This document shows positions 40,461-52,520 of a DNA stretch of 64,000 bases, piece by piece (the stretch's first letter is position 1; each line of letters starts with the position of its first letter). Below the pieces are notes generated by a model. The model worked only from the letters and a program-made list of their open reading frames with translations, did not search any database and was not told the DNA's origin. The translations under genes were made by a program, and so were the position numbers. The stretch is from assembly GCA_948567375.1 (NCBI GenBank), contig OX419757.1:26412001-26476000 (forward strand), given 5' to 3'. The DNA is from Lunularia cruciata (lineage: Eukaryota > Streptophyta > Marchantiopsida > Lunulariales > Lunulariaceae).

Positions 40461-41748
40461 TATGACAACCCAACAAGTATCACTTTTGCAATAATAGGTA
40501 TAATTGTTTGCAATAATAGGTACAATAGAGATATAGGTCAGAAATGGTCAAATACAAAGTAAAAGGTATCAATATAGTTCTCTTGATTACATCTTTAATC
40601 TCTTGGGCAGAAAGCACACCCAAAAGAAAGTAGCAATGTTGAATAACCATCATTCCATAGTTAATTGTCATCCAAAAATCACAATTCGTTAGTTACATTT
40701 GAAATGTAACTGAGGAAGGCTATGTTGTGATGGTTTAGATACAAAGAAGGCTATGTTGCCACAAAGTAAATTTTCTTCAAAATTTCATTCCACTACTCGA
40801 TTGAAGGTGCAACTTCCTTGTCCAAAGTGACTTTGCATCATTTGCTTGCCTACAAATACAAATAACAAATACTACCAACACTATAGTTCTTACAGATTCA
40901 GCAAGATCCAGCAAGGTATTGATTTGGATGTGCTCCATTCAGGATCAAACACATAGAATTAAATGCAAAGTTGTAGAATCCAACATCTAACAACCTCTCA
41001 ATTGCAATCCAAACTTCTCCATACACTCATAAATGAAGACAATTGATTGATACTCAGAATCAAGTGAAATGACAAGTGCTGCTCCAAGACTTTTCTTACT
41101 CATTCTTCTGCTCAATTACTGAACACATAGGGCTACAAATGGCTGCCTTAAATGGGTATACCACTTGGCAATTATAAAAACTGTCTAAAATACTTGACTA
41201 CTTCCTACAAATCTCTAGATACCAAGCCTCATTCTACCACTTTGGATCTATAACTACTACTATTCTAATCTGATCTGAGTACTACCTTGACTTAGGCTTC
41301 CTCACCCAAGTCTACTACAAGTGTCTCCTACACTTTGGGTTCATCAACTACTTCTACTATTATTTCTCCTTCATCAATCTATACTGAGATTGAAGTCACA
41401 AGCATTCTATCTATCTTCTCCTTCTCATCTCTAACAAGTTAAAAAATTTGGGTAACTCATCCAAATCCACATGTACTCCAATCTTGACTACTTCAGATCA
41501 GATTACTCTACTTTCACTCAAAGTATGTGTGAGTTTGTCTGCATCATCCTTAACTAAATCTAATCTAAGGCATATGTTATCTCCTACCTCAATCATCTTC
41601 TTATCTACTCTATCTCTAAGGTGAATCAATAAAGTGTTCAGATTTACATCCTTTGCCTTCCTCCTTTGAGTGACTTGCCTTGGGTCACCTCCTGATCCAA
41701 CTTTGTATGAAGTAGCTACAACTCCTCAGCATGCTTTGCCTCCATCTT
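40461..41748 (-). mobile_element. Family-E LTR fragment L6 (cut by element E2)
   Basis: The reverse complement of a family-E LTR 3' end (tgacaacccaacaagtatcacttttgc) begins at 40461. R-U5 and the end of the U3 frame follow. Minus-strand residues LNTLLIHLRDRVDKKMIEVG and NICLRLDLVKDDADKL (41690-41540) match MNALLIKSRTRVDRKVLEVE of the LTR at 48155-51930. At 41749 element E2 begins in the opposite orientation. The rest of L6 would lie beyond E2, outside the window. Confidence 0.8.
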
Positions 41749-44700
41749 TGTGGTACCCACATTTTTGATTTTGATGAGCTTTTAAGGATTGGATTGTGGA
41801 AACCAAATTGCAACCAAAGGAAGAAGGAAAGAATGGACTCATGTGTCTACAAAGTAAACCCAAAGAAGTCAACTTTGGGTCAAAAGAGGAAATACTTGGA
41901 GGGAGCTTATGAAGGGACCAACCCAAAGAAGGGCATCTTTAGAGCGGGAAGTTCAGCCTGATATAAAGAAGTTGTAAAAACTTTCCTTTGAAGCAGGCCA
42001 GCCAAGAAAGTACAATTAAAGAAATGGCTGAGGCAAGAGATGAATGCTTTGAGAGTGACAAGAAACAAACACACAAAAGAAGTGAAATTAGACTTAAAAA
42101 TCAACTACAAAATGACTATGTCTCAAAGCATTATAAAATTAAGAGTATGTCAAGGGGAATCAGAAATGTCAAGAAGATATACTATTTCTTTGAGTAGCTG
42201 CCATGCAAAAATGCAAGTCATGAAGCCAATTGAGAGTGAAATTTTCTGAAATCCAAAAGAGGCTAGAGTGTCACGTCTAGGAGAGAGGATAGTCTTCCAA
42301 CTCCAAAGAACTTGTGAGCAAATAATGGCAAGGAAGAGCAAGAAGAACTCACTTGCAGTGAGGAGTCTCACACTTTGGCGATTAGATGTAGTAGCATGAA
42401 TTGAAGTCCTAAGTAGACTTCATATTACATGCCTATGAATGTGAGCTTTCTAGGTTTCATGGCAGAGATAACTGCTAGTAGTTGTGAGGAAGGTCCCAAA
42501 GTACTAGGGAAGAGAGGGAATTTGGCTCTCTAACTCTAGCACCAGAATCACCTTCTTTTGAAGTGTGAAGCTTTGGAAGAGACCGTAGAGATAAGGAATT
42601 GGTTCTTTGCTCCACAGATCAACAATAGCTACAAGGTGGAGTCCTATTGGGTCCCAATTAAGCAAAGCATTGTGGGCGTACCAATTGCAATCTTCAAGCC
42701 AAAGTGAACGTATGTGAATTTGCAATAGGTTTTCTTCCACCAAATGTTTGCAAGAGAGAACGTGAATTGGGCAAAGTGCTTCAATCAAAGGATGAGGCAG
42801 ATGATCATTAATTTGAGGACAAATTCACCACCTCACTACTTCATACCATTTGCAACACATTTCTACATTAGGCTAAACCTGTGGACAATGGAGGAGAAGC
42901 ATCGGATGGTCTCACATTTCCATCTTGATCTATGTTGTGAAGTGGATGATGAGGAGCAACAATACATCTTGCAACTTTCATCCAGTGATGAAAATTTTGC
43001 TAGGACAGGATAGAGGAATATCAAGGAAGGAAGAAGTCCACAAACAAAGAAGCGGGCTAAACCCAAAGGAGTTGTGTTACCTCCCACCATGAAAAACACA
43101 AAGACTAAACCCAAGAGGTAAGGAAGTGATGATGGATTAGTCATTGAGAACAGAGTCTAAAGGAGAGATAGAGTCAAAGAGAGAGGGCCTGGAAGAAGAA
43201 GAACTCACATTGCAGAGCAAGGAGTCTAGCAATGAGAGGGAAGGAGAGGATGAAGTCTAGCAGTCAATTGATGTAGAGATGGGAAAAGATGATGAGGAGT
43301 TTCATGCGGCAATCAATTGTATGGAAGGAGGAGATACTCCTTGCTTGGATTTGCCTATGGAGGAGATGGACAAAGAGTTGAAGAAGGTAGTCCAGAAGGG
43401 AGTGAGGTCAAAGAGATTACTACAGGTTGCACTTTGCAGGTCCAAGTTGAGTAGAAGACAAAGAAGTGAGCTCATAAGAGATGACTTTGAAGGTGTGAAG
43501 ATTGCTACTTCTGGGTAAGGCCCCTATGGAGAAAGTGTGGAGGCCAAGTACAAAGACCAAGAAGGAGCAGAAGACTTTGATGGAATGAAGTACTTATCAA
43601 TGATCATGCATTTATTATTGTTGTAGTTAAAGCAGAACAAGAAGGAGATACAAGAAGATCATCTGGAGGTGAAGAACAAGCTAAAGGTGATGAAGTATCT
43701 GCTGAAAGAAACACATGAATTGAAAGCAAGGTAAACCCAAAGGGAAGAAAGAGCCACAAAACTTTGGGTGAATGCATGCTTAAAGCAAAAGACATTAAAG
43801 AGCTTGCAAGAGAGTTTTGAGAGTTGAGGAAGAGATCTGGACTGTCAAGCCAAAGAATTGAAGAACCAAAAGGTAGTAGTCAAAAAGATGAAAAGTGAAG
43901 CAAGAGAAGCTCATATTGAACTGATATATGTAAAAGTGATTGCAGCAATGATGGAGTAGGAATTAGACAGTCTGAAGAAGAGCATGGCAAAGAAAAATCA
44001 AGCATGGTAGAAGGAGGTGACAATCAAACATCTAGAAGAAGAAAGGCTGTGAGGTTTAGTAAGAAGTGTTGAAAGTCAGATTGCCCTATATGCAAAAGAG
44101 AAGAAGATGCTAAAACTAAGTACAAAGACAAGTTGAAGATGTATCACAAGGAGTTGAAGGTGGAACAATCTCAAGGGTATACATCAAAATCTATAGGAAA
44201 GATTGTTGGGAGAATGAAGGTGATACTGAGCATAAAAGTGCAAGGGAAGTTGGAGAAATTTAGACTGCATGAATTAAAATTGCTTGTGTAGGAAACTTGG
44301 AAGAGGAAGGCAAAAGATATGGATATTAACAGTTTGTTGATTTTCCTAAGAGATTGCGTAGATAGGAAGATGAAGAAGTAGGAGACTATGTTTGTCTTAG
44401 ATTAGATTTAGTAAACTCAGAACTAGATAGACTTCAAAGAAGTATGAAGGAAGATATGATTCCAAAGTTGTAGAAGTAGGGGTGCAAGTGCCTTTGGGTG
44501 AGTTACTTGAGACATTAGAGAAGAGTAGGTTAGTGGATAAAGAAGTAGATAGATTACCCATGTTTTCAATGGTAGTTTAGAGTGAAGAGATAGTAGAAAT
44601 AGTTGATGAAGAAGCAATATTAGATAGACCCAAGGAGGGAGAAGGACTTGAAGGAACGTAAGGTTTGGAAGCCAAAGTTGAGGTTGATATCGGATTGGAG

Positions 44701-45490
44701 TAGTAATAAATTTGAGATATGAAGAAGTGGTTTTTCACTTTTGATTTGTAGGTTGGTAAAGTTGTTATAGAATGGTATTTTTGTTAGATAACTGTCAAAG
44801 TGCTCTACCTATTTAAAGAAAGCATTTACAGTGTGTTGTTGTTCAATATTTGTATTTTTGAAGTTGAGTAAAGCAAAGTGTTGTTACTCAGTGCTCATTG
44901 TTTCAGCTTAATTCTGAGTATCAATCTTGTGTGTGTGTGTGTTTGTGAGTGTTTGGAGAATTTCAAAGTGCAAGTTAGTAAGATTGTTGGATGTTGGATT
45001 CCATAACTCTAATTTAATTCTATGTGTTTGATCTTAAGTGGAAAGCAATAGAAGCAATGCCTTAATAGACCTGAGAGGAATTGTAGTGCTGGTAGTATTT
45101 TGCATTGGTGAGTGCAACATGGAGTTGATATGAAGCAATTTTGATCAAGGAAGTTGGGCCTTCAATGGAGGGGTGGAACATAATTCTAAGGTGAGATCAT
45201 TTCATAATGAAGTTGCACTCTTTGGAAGAATCTGAATCATCACAATCAAGATTGTTTGGAAAGATTTGATGGAGTTGTGATTATGAGTGTTATTAAATTG
45301 TGATGAGATTGCAAATTAGTGCTTGTTACTCTCTTTTGGGTGTGGTTTCTACTTGAGAGATTAAAGACACAACCAAGGAGAACTGAATTGTTACTTTAAC
45401 TTTGTATTTGACCATTTTTGACTTTTATCTCTGTGTGAACAAACTTAACTTAGTGATTATTGCAAAAGTGATACTTGCCGGGTTGTCACA
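41749..45490 (+). mobile_element. E2 5' LTR (3742 bp, class C)
   Basis: It starts TGTGGTACCCACATTTTTG and ends TTGCCGGGTTGTCACA. R-U5 is recognisable from about 44830, with a TATA-like CTATTTAAAG at about 44813. It holds a near full-length but heavily broken U3 frame. Confidence 0.9.
42166..44703 (+). pseudogene. U3 reading frame in E2 LTR (class C)
   Basis: From the ATG at 42166 (MSRRYTISLSSCHAKMQVMK): CEQIMARKSKKNSLAVRSLT; then NVNWAKCFNQRMRQMIINLR and SPPHYFIPFATHFYIRLNLW at 42744-43013; then EEFHAAINCMEGGDTPCLDL (43279-43518). A decayed coiled coil follows, then GELLETLEKSRLVDKEVDRL, EEIVEIVDEEAILDRPKEGE and the tail VEVDIGLE with stop at 44701. About 845 codons counting stops. Many stops and shifts. 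It is the reference for class C here, matching the fragment at 6230-7564 and short LTR L1. Confidence 0.75.
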
Positions 45491-45584
45491 TGATTTTTGA
45501 TGCTTCTCTAAGGATAAAATTCTCAAGAGTGGAAGAATATGAAGTTGAATCTGAAATTAGATGTCCAACTAATATGAAAGTCTG

Positions 45585-47420
45585 CATGGAGAGAACAATT
45601 GGATGAGAGAGTTCATAAACAAAATTTGCATCATGAAGAAGAATAACATCAAAAGAGCCAGTTCACCTTGATGAAGCTGAGAAGGAAGCATTGGGTTTGC
45701 AACTTCTTCATGAAGTTTAAGAAGCCTCAAAGACCTAAAGCAAAAGAAATGAGAGATCAAGTGGCAAGGCTACTTCGCATCTTTGAATCCCAAAAAGAAG
45801 AAAGACACAAGCAAACAAACATATTTGCTAAGACCTAGTACACTGACTTCTTCAAGAGCTTTCAAGGGAGCCGTTTCATAAAAGGATTTATTTTTTAGAA
45901 GACAACATGAATTTTGACAAAAGAAGAGTGTCAATATCTTTTACATACAATTCCTCAACTTGTTTGAAGGGATCTTAAAGAGCCATCTGAAGAGATTGAA
46001 CATTTGTCTTTGACTCAGATTGAAGTCAATGTACCAATAGAAGAGCAATCTGTCAACAAAGGCTCCACTTTGAACTTTTCAGCTGAATTTGACAAACAAT
46101 CACTAGCCAATACCTTGGGTCCATCAAGCCCCACATTACCAAAACCTATCCCTCAAAGTTACAAATGACTTTGCCACCCATTACCTAACATGCCTATCAA
46201 AAGTATAAGAGGATGGAGCAAGATGAAGACCTTGATGAATTCATTGAAAAATTCAAAGTCATCTCCTTTGCCAATAAAGAGCATGACTCTATTGATCGAT
46301 TTTGCATTTTCCAAGTTTGCCCCAAATGAAAGCTCAGAGTTGGTACACTCAAATAACCCAAAAGGGGTTCAGATCAACTGATTGGCCAGACTTGAGAAAC
46401 AATTTCTTGGAATGATTATGAGAAGTTGATTACAATACAAGTGTCTTTGCAACACTCAAGGATTTGGACCAAGGAAAGAAGGAGAAGTTGAGAAACTACT
46501 TTGAGGGGTTCATTGCACTATTGAACCAAGTACCTAAGCAATCTAGTGTGGTGGGTTACTCCAATGCTCAAGCCATCACCTGGTTCCTTGGAGGTTGGTC
46601 ACCAAAGATTTGGATCTTTGCCAAGGAGAGGAATGTAACTTCCCTAGATAAAGTACTCAAACATGTTGCTCAATATGAGGTGGCCCACTCTCATTCTTCC
46701 GATCACCAAAGAAATTGGGAGAAGAAATGCAAGAAGTTGAGATAAAGAGCTTTTTGCAATACATCCTCTTCCTTGGAACATCCTCTATTTCTTCTAGTTC
46801 TTCTTTGGAATCCAAAGAAAAATCAAAGCCAAGAAGAATAAAAAGATGCCAAAGAAAGAAATCATTGACACCCATAGCAATAGTTGTTAATAAAATTGAC
46901 ACTCAGCTGGAGACTCTTATTAAAGAGTTTGTGGATTTCAAGATCTAGATGATTGGAGTGAAGGACCAAAGAAAGCCTCCTTCATTTGGCAGACCAAATG
47001 TATGGTGCACCATGTGTGGTAAATCAGGCCATGCCAACATCAAGTGTTTGACCTGCAATGCATTTCCAGTGCAACAAGTTCATTGGGTTCTAGGATGGGA
47101 CCAAGATCAGGAAGAGGAGGCAATGTACCAAACCCAAGAGGTACACCTTAGGCAAGCACATTGTACCAAGGTCCAAGATATGGACCAAGGAAGTATAACA
47201 ACAATGCTCCCTAACATAGATCATTGATGGGTGGCCTGAACATGCCTCAAAATATTGCACTAGGAGCATGCTATAATTGTGGCTCTATGTGCTATTGGTC
47301 CCCAAATTTCCCTAAGCCAAGGCGTCAGGTTGAGTATGTTTCACTTTGTGTTGCAAAGGATTGGGACACACTGGAAATCAGTGCCCTCAACCACCTAACC
47401 TAAAGCCACCTGTAAAGTAT
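45585..47420 (+). pseudogene. E2 gag
   Basis: This aligns with E1 gag: YQKYKRMEQDEDLDEFIEKF (46195), then KEKLRNYFEGFIALLNQVPK, YSNAQAITWFLGGWSPKIW and LDKVLKHVAQYEVAHSHSSD (46464-46745), a serine-rich basic region, then zinc knuckle CTMCGKSGHANIKC near 47015. The other knuckles are damaged (CYNCGSMCYWSPNF near 47270). Stops at 46186, 46413, 46419 and 46946 fall at the same codons as in E1. The primer site after the LTR is degraded (tgatttttgatgcttctct). Confidence 0.85.
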
Positions 47421-48154
47421 GTATAGACCTTTGGTGAGCATGTTGCACTTCAATCAAAAGATGATACACATGTAAATTGTGTTACTCTTGAGGAGGAGAA
47501 GAGAGTCCAGCTTTGGAATAAGAATAGCTGGACCTCAAAATTTTGAAAGTTGAGACATGGTTAGAAAGAAGAAGAGTGATCTTGAAGAAGTGAGCACAAT
47601 TTCTTTGTCTTCACAAAAGGCAAAGAGGTTGCATCCAGAAGCTATTCTTTCTACAAAGGAAAAGAAAATCCTAGCCAAAGCCAAAGCTAAGGGCTTGCAG
47701 AAGGAAATTCAAAAGGCAGTGCACAGAATTTAGGAGATGAGTTTGGAGGAGGATATAAAGACAAGGCCTCTAGTGTTTCTAGCCAACATCAAATCCAAAG
47801 CTAAGGATCTGATCCAAGCCAAGGTGGATAAACCCAAAGAACCTTAGGTTAAGACCACTGGTACTTTGGTCACCATCATGAAGCGCTCCGAAGTCCAATT
47901 TGAGCAAGGAGAGACTTCTAACCTGAAGCCAAAGGTGAAGAAGGTGAAGTTGGGAAGAGTTCCTCAATATGATATGGTGGCAGATTTGGCATCCATACAG
48001 GCTAATGTTGCATTCAAGCAATTGTGGGAGGACAAATGTTGTACAAGAAGCTATTGAGTTTTACCCTCAAGAAAGTAAGGGCGATGACGAAGAAAGACTT
48101 GCCAGCCATCTATCATATTCAACAAAAGGATTTGGGATCTCCCAAAGTGGATGT
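47421..48154 (+). pseudogene. E2 leader of the protease region
   Basis: This corresponds to 31930-32640 of E1: a lysine-rich segment (KEKKILAKAKAKGLQKEIQK near 47660) and then GRVPQYDMVADLASIQANVA with FKQLWED near 48030. It ends at gatgt (48150-48154), the left target duplication of the minus solo LTR, and continues after 51935 with the protease motif. Frameshifts are present. Confidence 0.75.
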
Positions 48155-48822
48155 TGTGACAACCTGGCAAATATCACTTTTGCGGTAATCGGGTAAGTAA
48201 AGTTTGTTCCCGTAGAGATACGAGTCAGAAATGTCCAAATACAAAGCAAAGTAACAATTTTGGTTCTTCTTGAGTTCTTCTTTAGCCTCTCAGGTAGAAA
48301 CCACACCCAGAAGAGAGTAACAAGCACTGATTCGCAGTCTTGTCACGAATTAACACTCCATAATCACAAATCCATCAAATTTTCCAAACAATCTTGATTG
48401 TGATGATTCAGGCTCTCCTAAAAACAACACTTCACTGCAAAACGACTTTGCCTCAGAATTGTGTTCCACCCCTCCATTGAAGGCACAACTTCCTTGATCA
48501 AAATTGCTTCACATCAACTTCGCACTGCACTCACAAATGCAGAAGACTACCAACACTACAATTCCTCTCAGATTTGTCAAGGCATTGCTTTGATTGCACT
48601 TCACTCAGGATCAAACACACAGAATGAAGATCAAGGTTGTGGAATCCAACATCCAACAAGCACACTGACTTGCACTTTGAATTTCTCCAAACACTCACAA
48701 ACATAGACGCAAAGTTGATACTCAGAATCAAGCTCAAGCGACGAGCATTGCTTCACAGCACTTTGCTTTATCTATTCTCAGAAATAATGAGCACTGAACA
48801 ACATTTGACTACAAATGCCACT

Positions 48823-48830
48823 CTTAAATA
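48823..48830 (-). promoter_or_regulatory. Putative TATA box of solo LTR L8
   Basis: TATTTAAG on the minus strand lies 117 bp after the U3-frame stop, identical in spacing to the two E1 LTRs. Confidence 0.55.
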
Positions 48831-48946
48831 GTGAAGCAATTGACAGTTCTAACAACTATACCGTTCTACAACAACTGTTCTAACCTGCAGATCCAAAATG
48901 ACAATGCACCTCTTCATATCTGCCTCTTCAAATCTCAAATCTGTTG

Positions 48947-51522
48947 CTAATCCAATCCGATGTCTACTTCTTCTTTGGCTTTCAAACCCGAACCCGAAGT
49001 AATCTTACTTCCTACTATTTTTTCCTTGGGTTTCACATCTTTTACTTCTTCTACCAGATCCAACAATTCTCTTTCCTGATCTGAAATTTCACTAGTGGGT
49101 AATATATCTAACCCCTTATCTCCCGACCCACTCTTCTCTAATGTCTCTGAGGGCAACTCCGAAGACATTTGGACTCCTATGTTATCTACTTCGGGTTTTG
49201 CTTTAACATCGTTCCGAAGTTTTTCTAGCTCTACTTTCACTAAGTCTAATCTAATTGAAATGTTATCCTCTACCTCCAAAACCTTTCTGTCTACCCGAGT
49301 TCTTGATTTAATTAACAAGGCATTCATCTCAGTGTCCTTCACTTGTCTTTGCCTCGTCTCCTGCACCAACAACTTCAACTTGTGCAGACGCGCTTCTTCA
49401 ATTCGAACGTTGGCTTCTGTACTTAACATCGCGTTCACCTTGAGGACTATCTCCTTCAATGGCTCCAATCTTGTCTTCCTTTCTTGTTCCCAATCTGCAA
49501 GCCATTCCTCTCGGTACATCTCCGACTCTGCCTTGAACTTGGCTTTCACCGCTTCCTTCTCTTTCTCCTTTTGTTCAATCTTCTCTTCCTGATTACGAAG
49601 TAACTCTCGTAATCTTTCTTCTTCTCTATACCGCGCAGCCAACTCTCTTTGCTAGAGTTGCTTCTTCTCCTCCATACTCTCCATCACTCTATCAAGCTCT
49701 TGATCCTTCGATGCTACCCTCGCCATAGCATGGATAAGCTCTACTCTTGAATCAGCAAACTGCTACTTCAAGATCTCGTATTCAACTACTTGTCTCTCTC
49801 TTGATATGTCACTCTTCCTTGCAAGATCTTCTCGATAGCTCAATTCTCTCTTCAGGTCTTCAATTACCTAACTTCTCTCTATTGCCTCTGCTCGCAGTAC
49901 TTCTCTCTCCACCTCACCTCGGGTTACACTCCTCTTCAACTTTGAGTTCTCTTCTTCTAATCTTACTACCACCTGCAATACAGTCTTTACCTCTGGACAA
50001 GTTGACTGCATCTCCTTCTTCTTGTGCTCCAACTTCACCAACAACGGACACACTACCTCTCGCAGGTACTCCACTCCATCACTGGCAACTTCTTCCTCCC
50101 ACGGAGTGGTCTCTCTTTTCTCCTTGTGTTCTCTTGATACTTGCCTTCTTCTCTGGAGTCTTCGTATTGGGATTGATGCCTCACTGCCCGAGCTTTCTTC
50201 TGCCTCTTCCTTCATTCTACTCGGCCCCACCTCACACTTTGCCTTACATTGCGAGTGAACTCCTCGCTGTACTACGATCTTCTTGTCCTCTGGCACTGGT
50301 ACTTCGTCTTCCAGTGCTGTATTGTCTTTGGCTTCTACCTCGGCTTGCACTTCTTCTTTGTATTCTTTGTTAGCCGCTGGCGCCGAGGTCATCTCTCCAC
50401 CGTCTTCACTGTCACTGCTCGTATCTCCGCTCTGTAGTGTCAGCTCAGGTTCCTCCTCATGTTCTGAGTCCTCCGTTTTGAGCTTGGCCTTGCCTTCTGA
50501 GTCTTTATCTTCTGACTCAATTACCACCATTCCTTGCCTCGGGTTACTTCTTTGCATCTTCCAAGGTTTCTTGCTTTCTTCGGCTTCTGCTTGCCGAGTC
50601 CTCTTCTTTGTCAGGGTACTCACTACGACTTCCATGTTTTTCCCTATCTTTGCGTAGTAGTCGTCCGTGCTCCGGATTTGGAGAATGTACTACTGCTCCT
50701 CGACATCGACCTCCTTCCGAACATCAGGATAGAAGTGCGACACCATCCGATTCCGCTCCGCCGAGTTCAGCAAATTGAGCCCAAGGTAGAAGTGTGCTGC
50801 AAACGGCACAATGTAATGTGGAGGTGACTTATCTTGCAGATTCCACACCATCTGCCTTGTTCTCCCGTGAAAACGCCTCGCCCAATTTGTAGGCTCTCTT
50901 GCAAACAACTTATGGAAGAACACCGCTTGGTGTTTCATCACATAAGTTGTTCTCTCCGGCTTCAAAATTGCCATGAGAGCACTCACGATCACTCTCTTCA
51001 CTGGATCCTTGTAACTCTCCACCTTGTACCCATTCTTTGTTCTCTTCGACAAGAAGGCATCTCTCACCTCCTGAGTTTCTTGGGCTATCTCTCCTTTCCC
51101 CAAGAACGTGGCTCCCTACTCCAAGCCCGCCTCCTTCCCAAGTACCAGTCTCCAATCCGACTCTGTCCAGCGAGCCGGATTTCCTCTCTTCCTTCTTCCT
51201 CAGGTCCATCGAGACACTTACTCTTGATGATTTCTGTCATGAATCCTGGAAAACTTATGTTCCAGTTCCATGCCAAAAATGTGATCCAAAGTCGGCTCAA
51301 GACTTTGATCCTTGCTACCACATCTAATCTCCAAATCGCATGATTTCTCACTGCAAATTCAGAGTTCTTCTTCCCTCCTCCCATCTCTTCTGCTTTCTCA
51401 CTTTCTCTCAATTTCACTCTCACGACTTCTCCCTTGCGCACTAACACGAGTCCAACTCTATTTCACTTTCCCCAATCACCTGCAAGACGACTCCTCAACG
51501 GCGAAGGAAAATTGCTCAACAT
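48947..51522 (-). pseudogene. U3 reading frame in solo LTR L8, near-complete (about 858 codons)
   Basis: The start at 51522 reads MLSNFPSPLRSR, matching MSSNFPLPLRSR in E1. The globular region follows: HAIWRLDVVARIKVLSRLWI, SFPGFMTEIIKSKCLDGPEE, KNGYKVESYKDPVKRVIVSA, TYVMKHQAVFFHKLFAREPT, SPPHYIVPFAAHFYLGLNLL. Then an acidic linker (SEDKDSEGKAKLKTEDSEHE), basic stretch IPIRRLQRRRQVS, coiled coil (VVRLEEENSKLKRSVTRGEV; EEKIEQKEKEKEAVKAKFKA) and the tail KEEVDIGLD. From 51103 to 48947 one frame runs for about 718 codons, broken by four stops (50690, 49868 and two between 49780 and 49650), all TAG or explicable as CAG/TGG to TAG. One frameshift near 51200. Function unknown. Confidence 0.85.
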
Positions 51523-51935
51523 TTTGTTGTTGCAGTTTTGATTTTTATAGAGTTGTGCTTCTTTGTCTTCCGTCACTTTGAGTTTCTACCGAGAAATCAC
51601 CTCCGGCATGCACCTGTCACTGCCAATCAACCTTTGCACGTATGAGCCACCAGTTTTGAAACGGCCCCTTCTTGAATTTCTCGCCCCGACAAAAGGTTGT
51701 TAGACTGTCTTTGCCTCGGGTTGAGCTCCCCCCAATCCAAAGACAATTTACTTCGTATTGTATGCTGACAGAGCATTTCCGAGTACTTTGCCTTATGACC
51801 TGAAGTCATTTTACTCCGGGTTTCATCCCGAAGACTCTTTTCTTTGCTTTCTTTGGCCATATAGGCGCAATCCGACTTCTCTATACAACTTCTTCTCCTT
51901 TATTGTGAAAAAAAAAATGTGTGCACCACAGATGC

Positions 51936-52520
51936 ATAGATCACAGGTTGTATGATCACATCAATACCCATTGATTCAAGTTGTAGTGTGAATGTCATGA
52001 CAAAAGGTACCACACATTGGTTGGGGTATCACACGTTTGAGCCTATGTCCTAAATTCTGAAATTTGTGGATCAAACTAGGAGATGACTTTTGGGCATGTT
52101 GTCAAATATCATCATGATCATTGGAGAGGTACCCTTTAAGTTAAATTAGTTAAATGACATTGTGTTGAGACCAATGAACAAAATTGGTTACCCATTGTTG
52201 ATTGGAAGACCTTAGTTGTACAGTGCACACGTTGTTGTGGATTGGCACCAACAGAAGTTGAGGTTTAAGGACATCTTGTCCAAAGACCAGAAGCTGGTGA
52301 CAATGAGTTGGATGAAGGTTCCCCACCTTGGGGAAACAAGTTTGTCTGACGACAAAGATGAATCCAAAGATTCATCATCTTTGTCTTCCAAAGACTCCAA
52401 AGACAAAGTCAAAGTCAATTACTTGGAATGCTATGAGGTAGAGGTCAAAGACAAAGACCCATATGACATCACCTTGGGTGAAAATGATTTGGAGGAAGGG
52501 AATTTGATTGCTATTTGACT
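51936..52520 (+). pseudogene. E2 protease and linker
   Basis: After the solo LTR the E1-like sequence resumes: ITSIPIDSSCSVNVMTKGTT, in which the catalytic motif DSGSG has become DSSCS. Then a linker parallel to E1: DWHQQKLRFKDILSKDQKLV, KVPHLGETSLSDDKDESKDS, VNYLECYEVEVKDKDPYDIT (open 52216-52518). The protease catalytic Gly is lost (GGG/GGT to AGT), so this copy is inactive. Confidence 0.8.

Larger units (their letters stand above)
48155..51930 (-). mobile_element. Full-length family-E solo LTR L8 (3776 bp, class A)
   Basis: On the minus strand it starts TGTGGTGCACACATTTTTTT and ends GTTGTCACA. The target duplication is gatgt (48150-48154) and gatgc (51931-51935). It has the most intact U3 frame in the window and retains more CpG than its neighbours, so it is among the younger insertions. 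The TATA-like box TATTTAAG (minus) is at 48823-48830. Confidence 0.95.
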
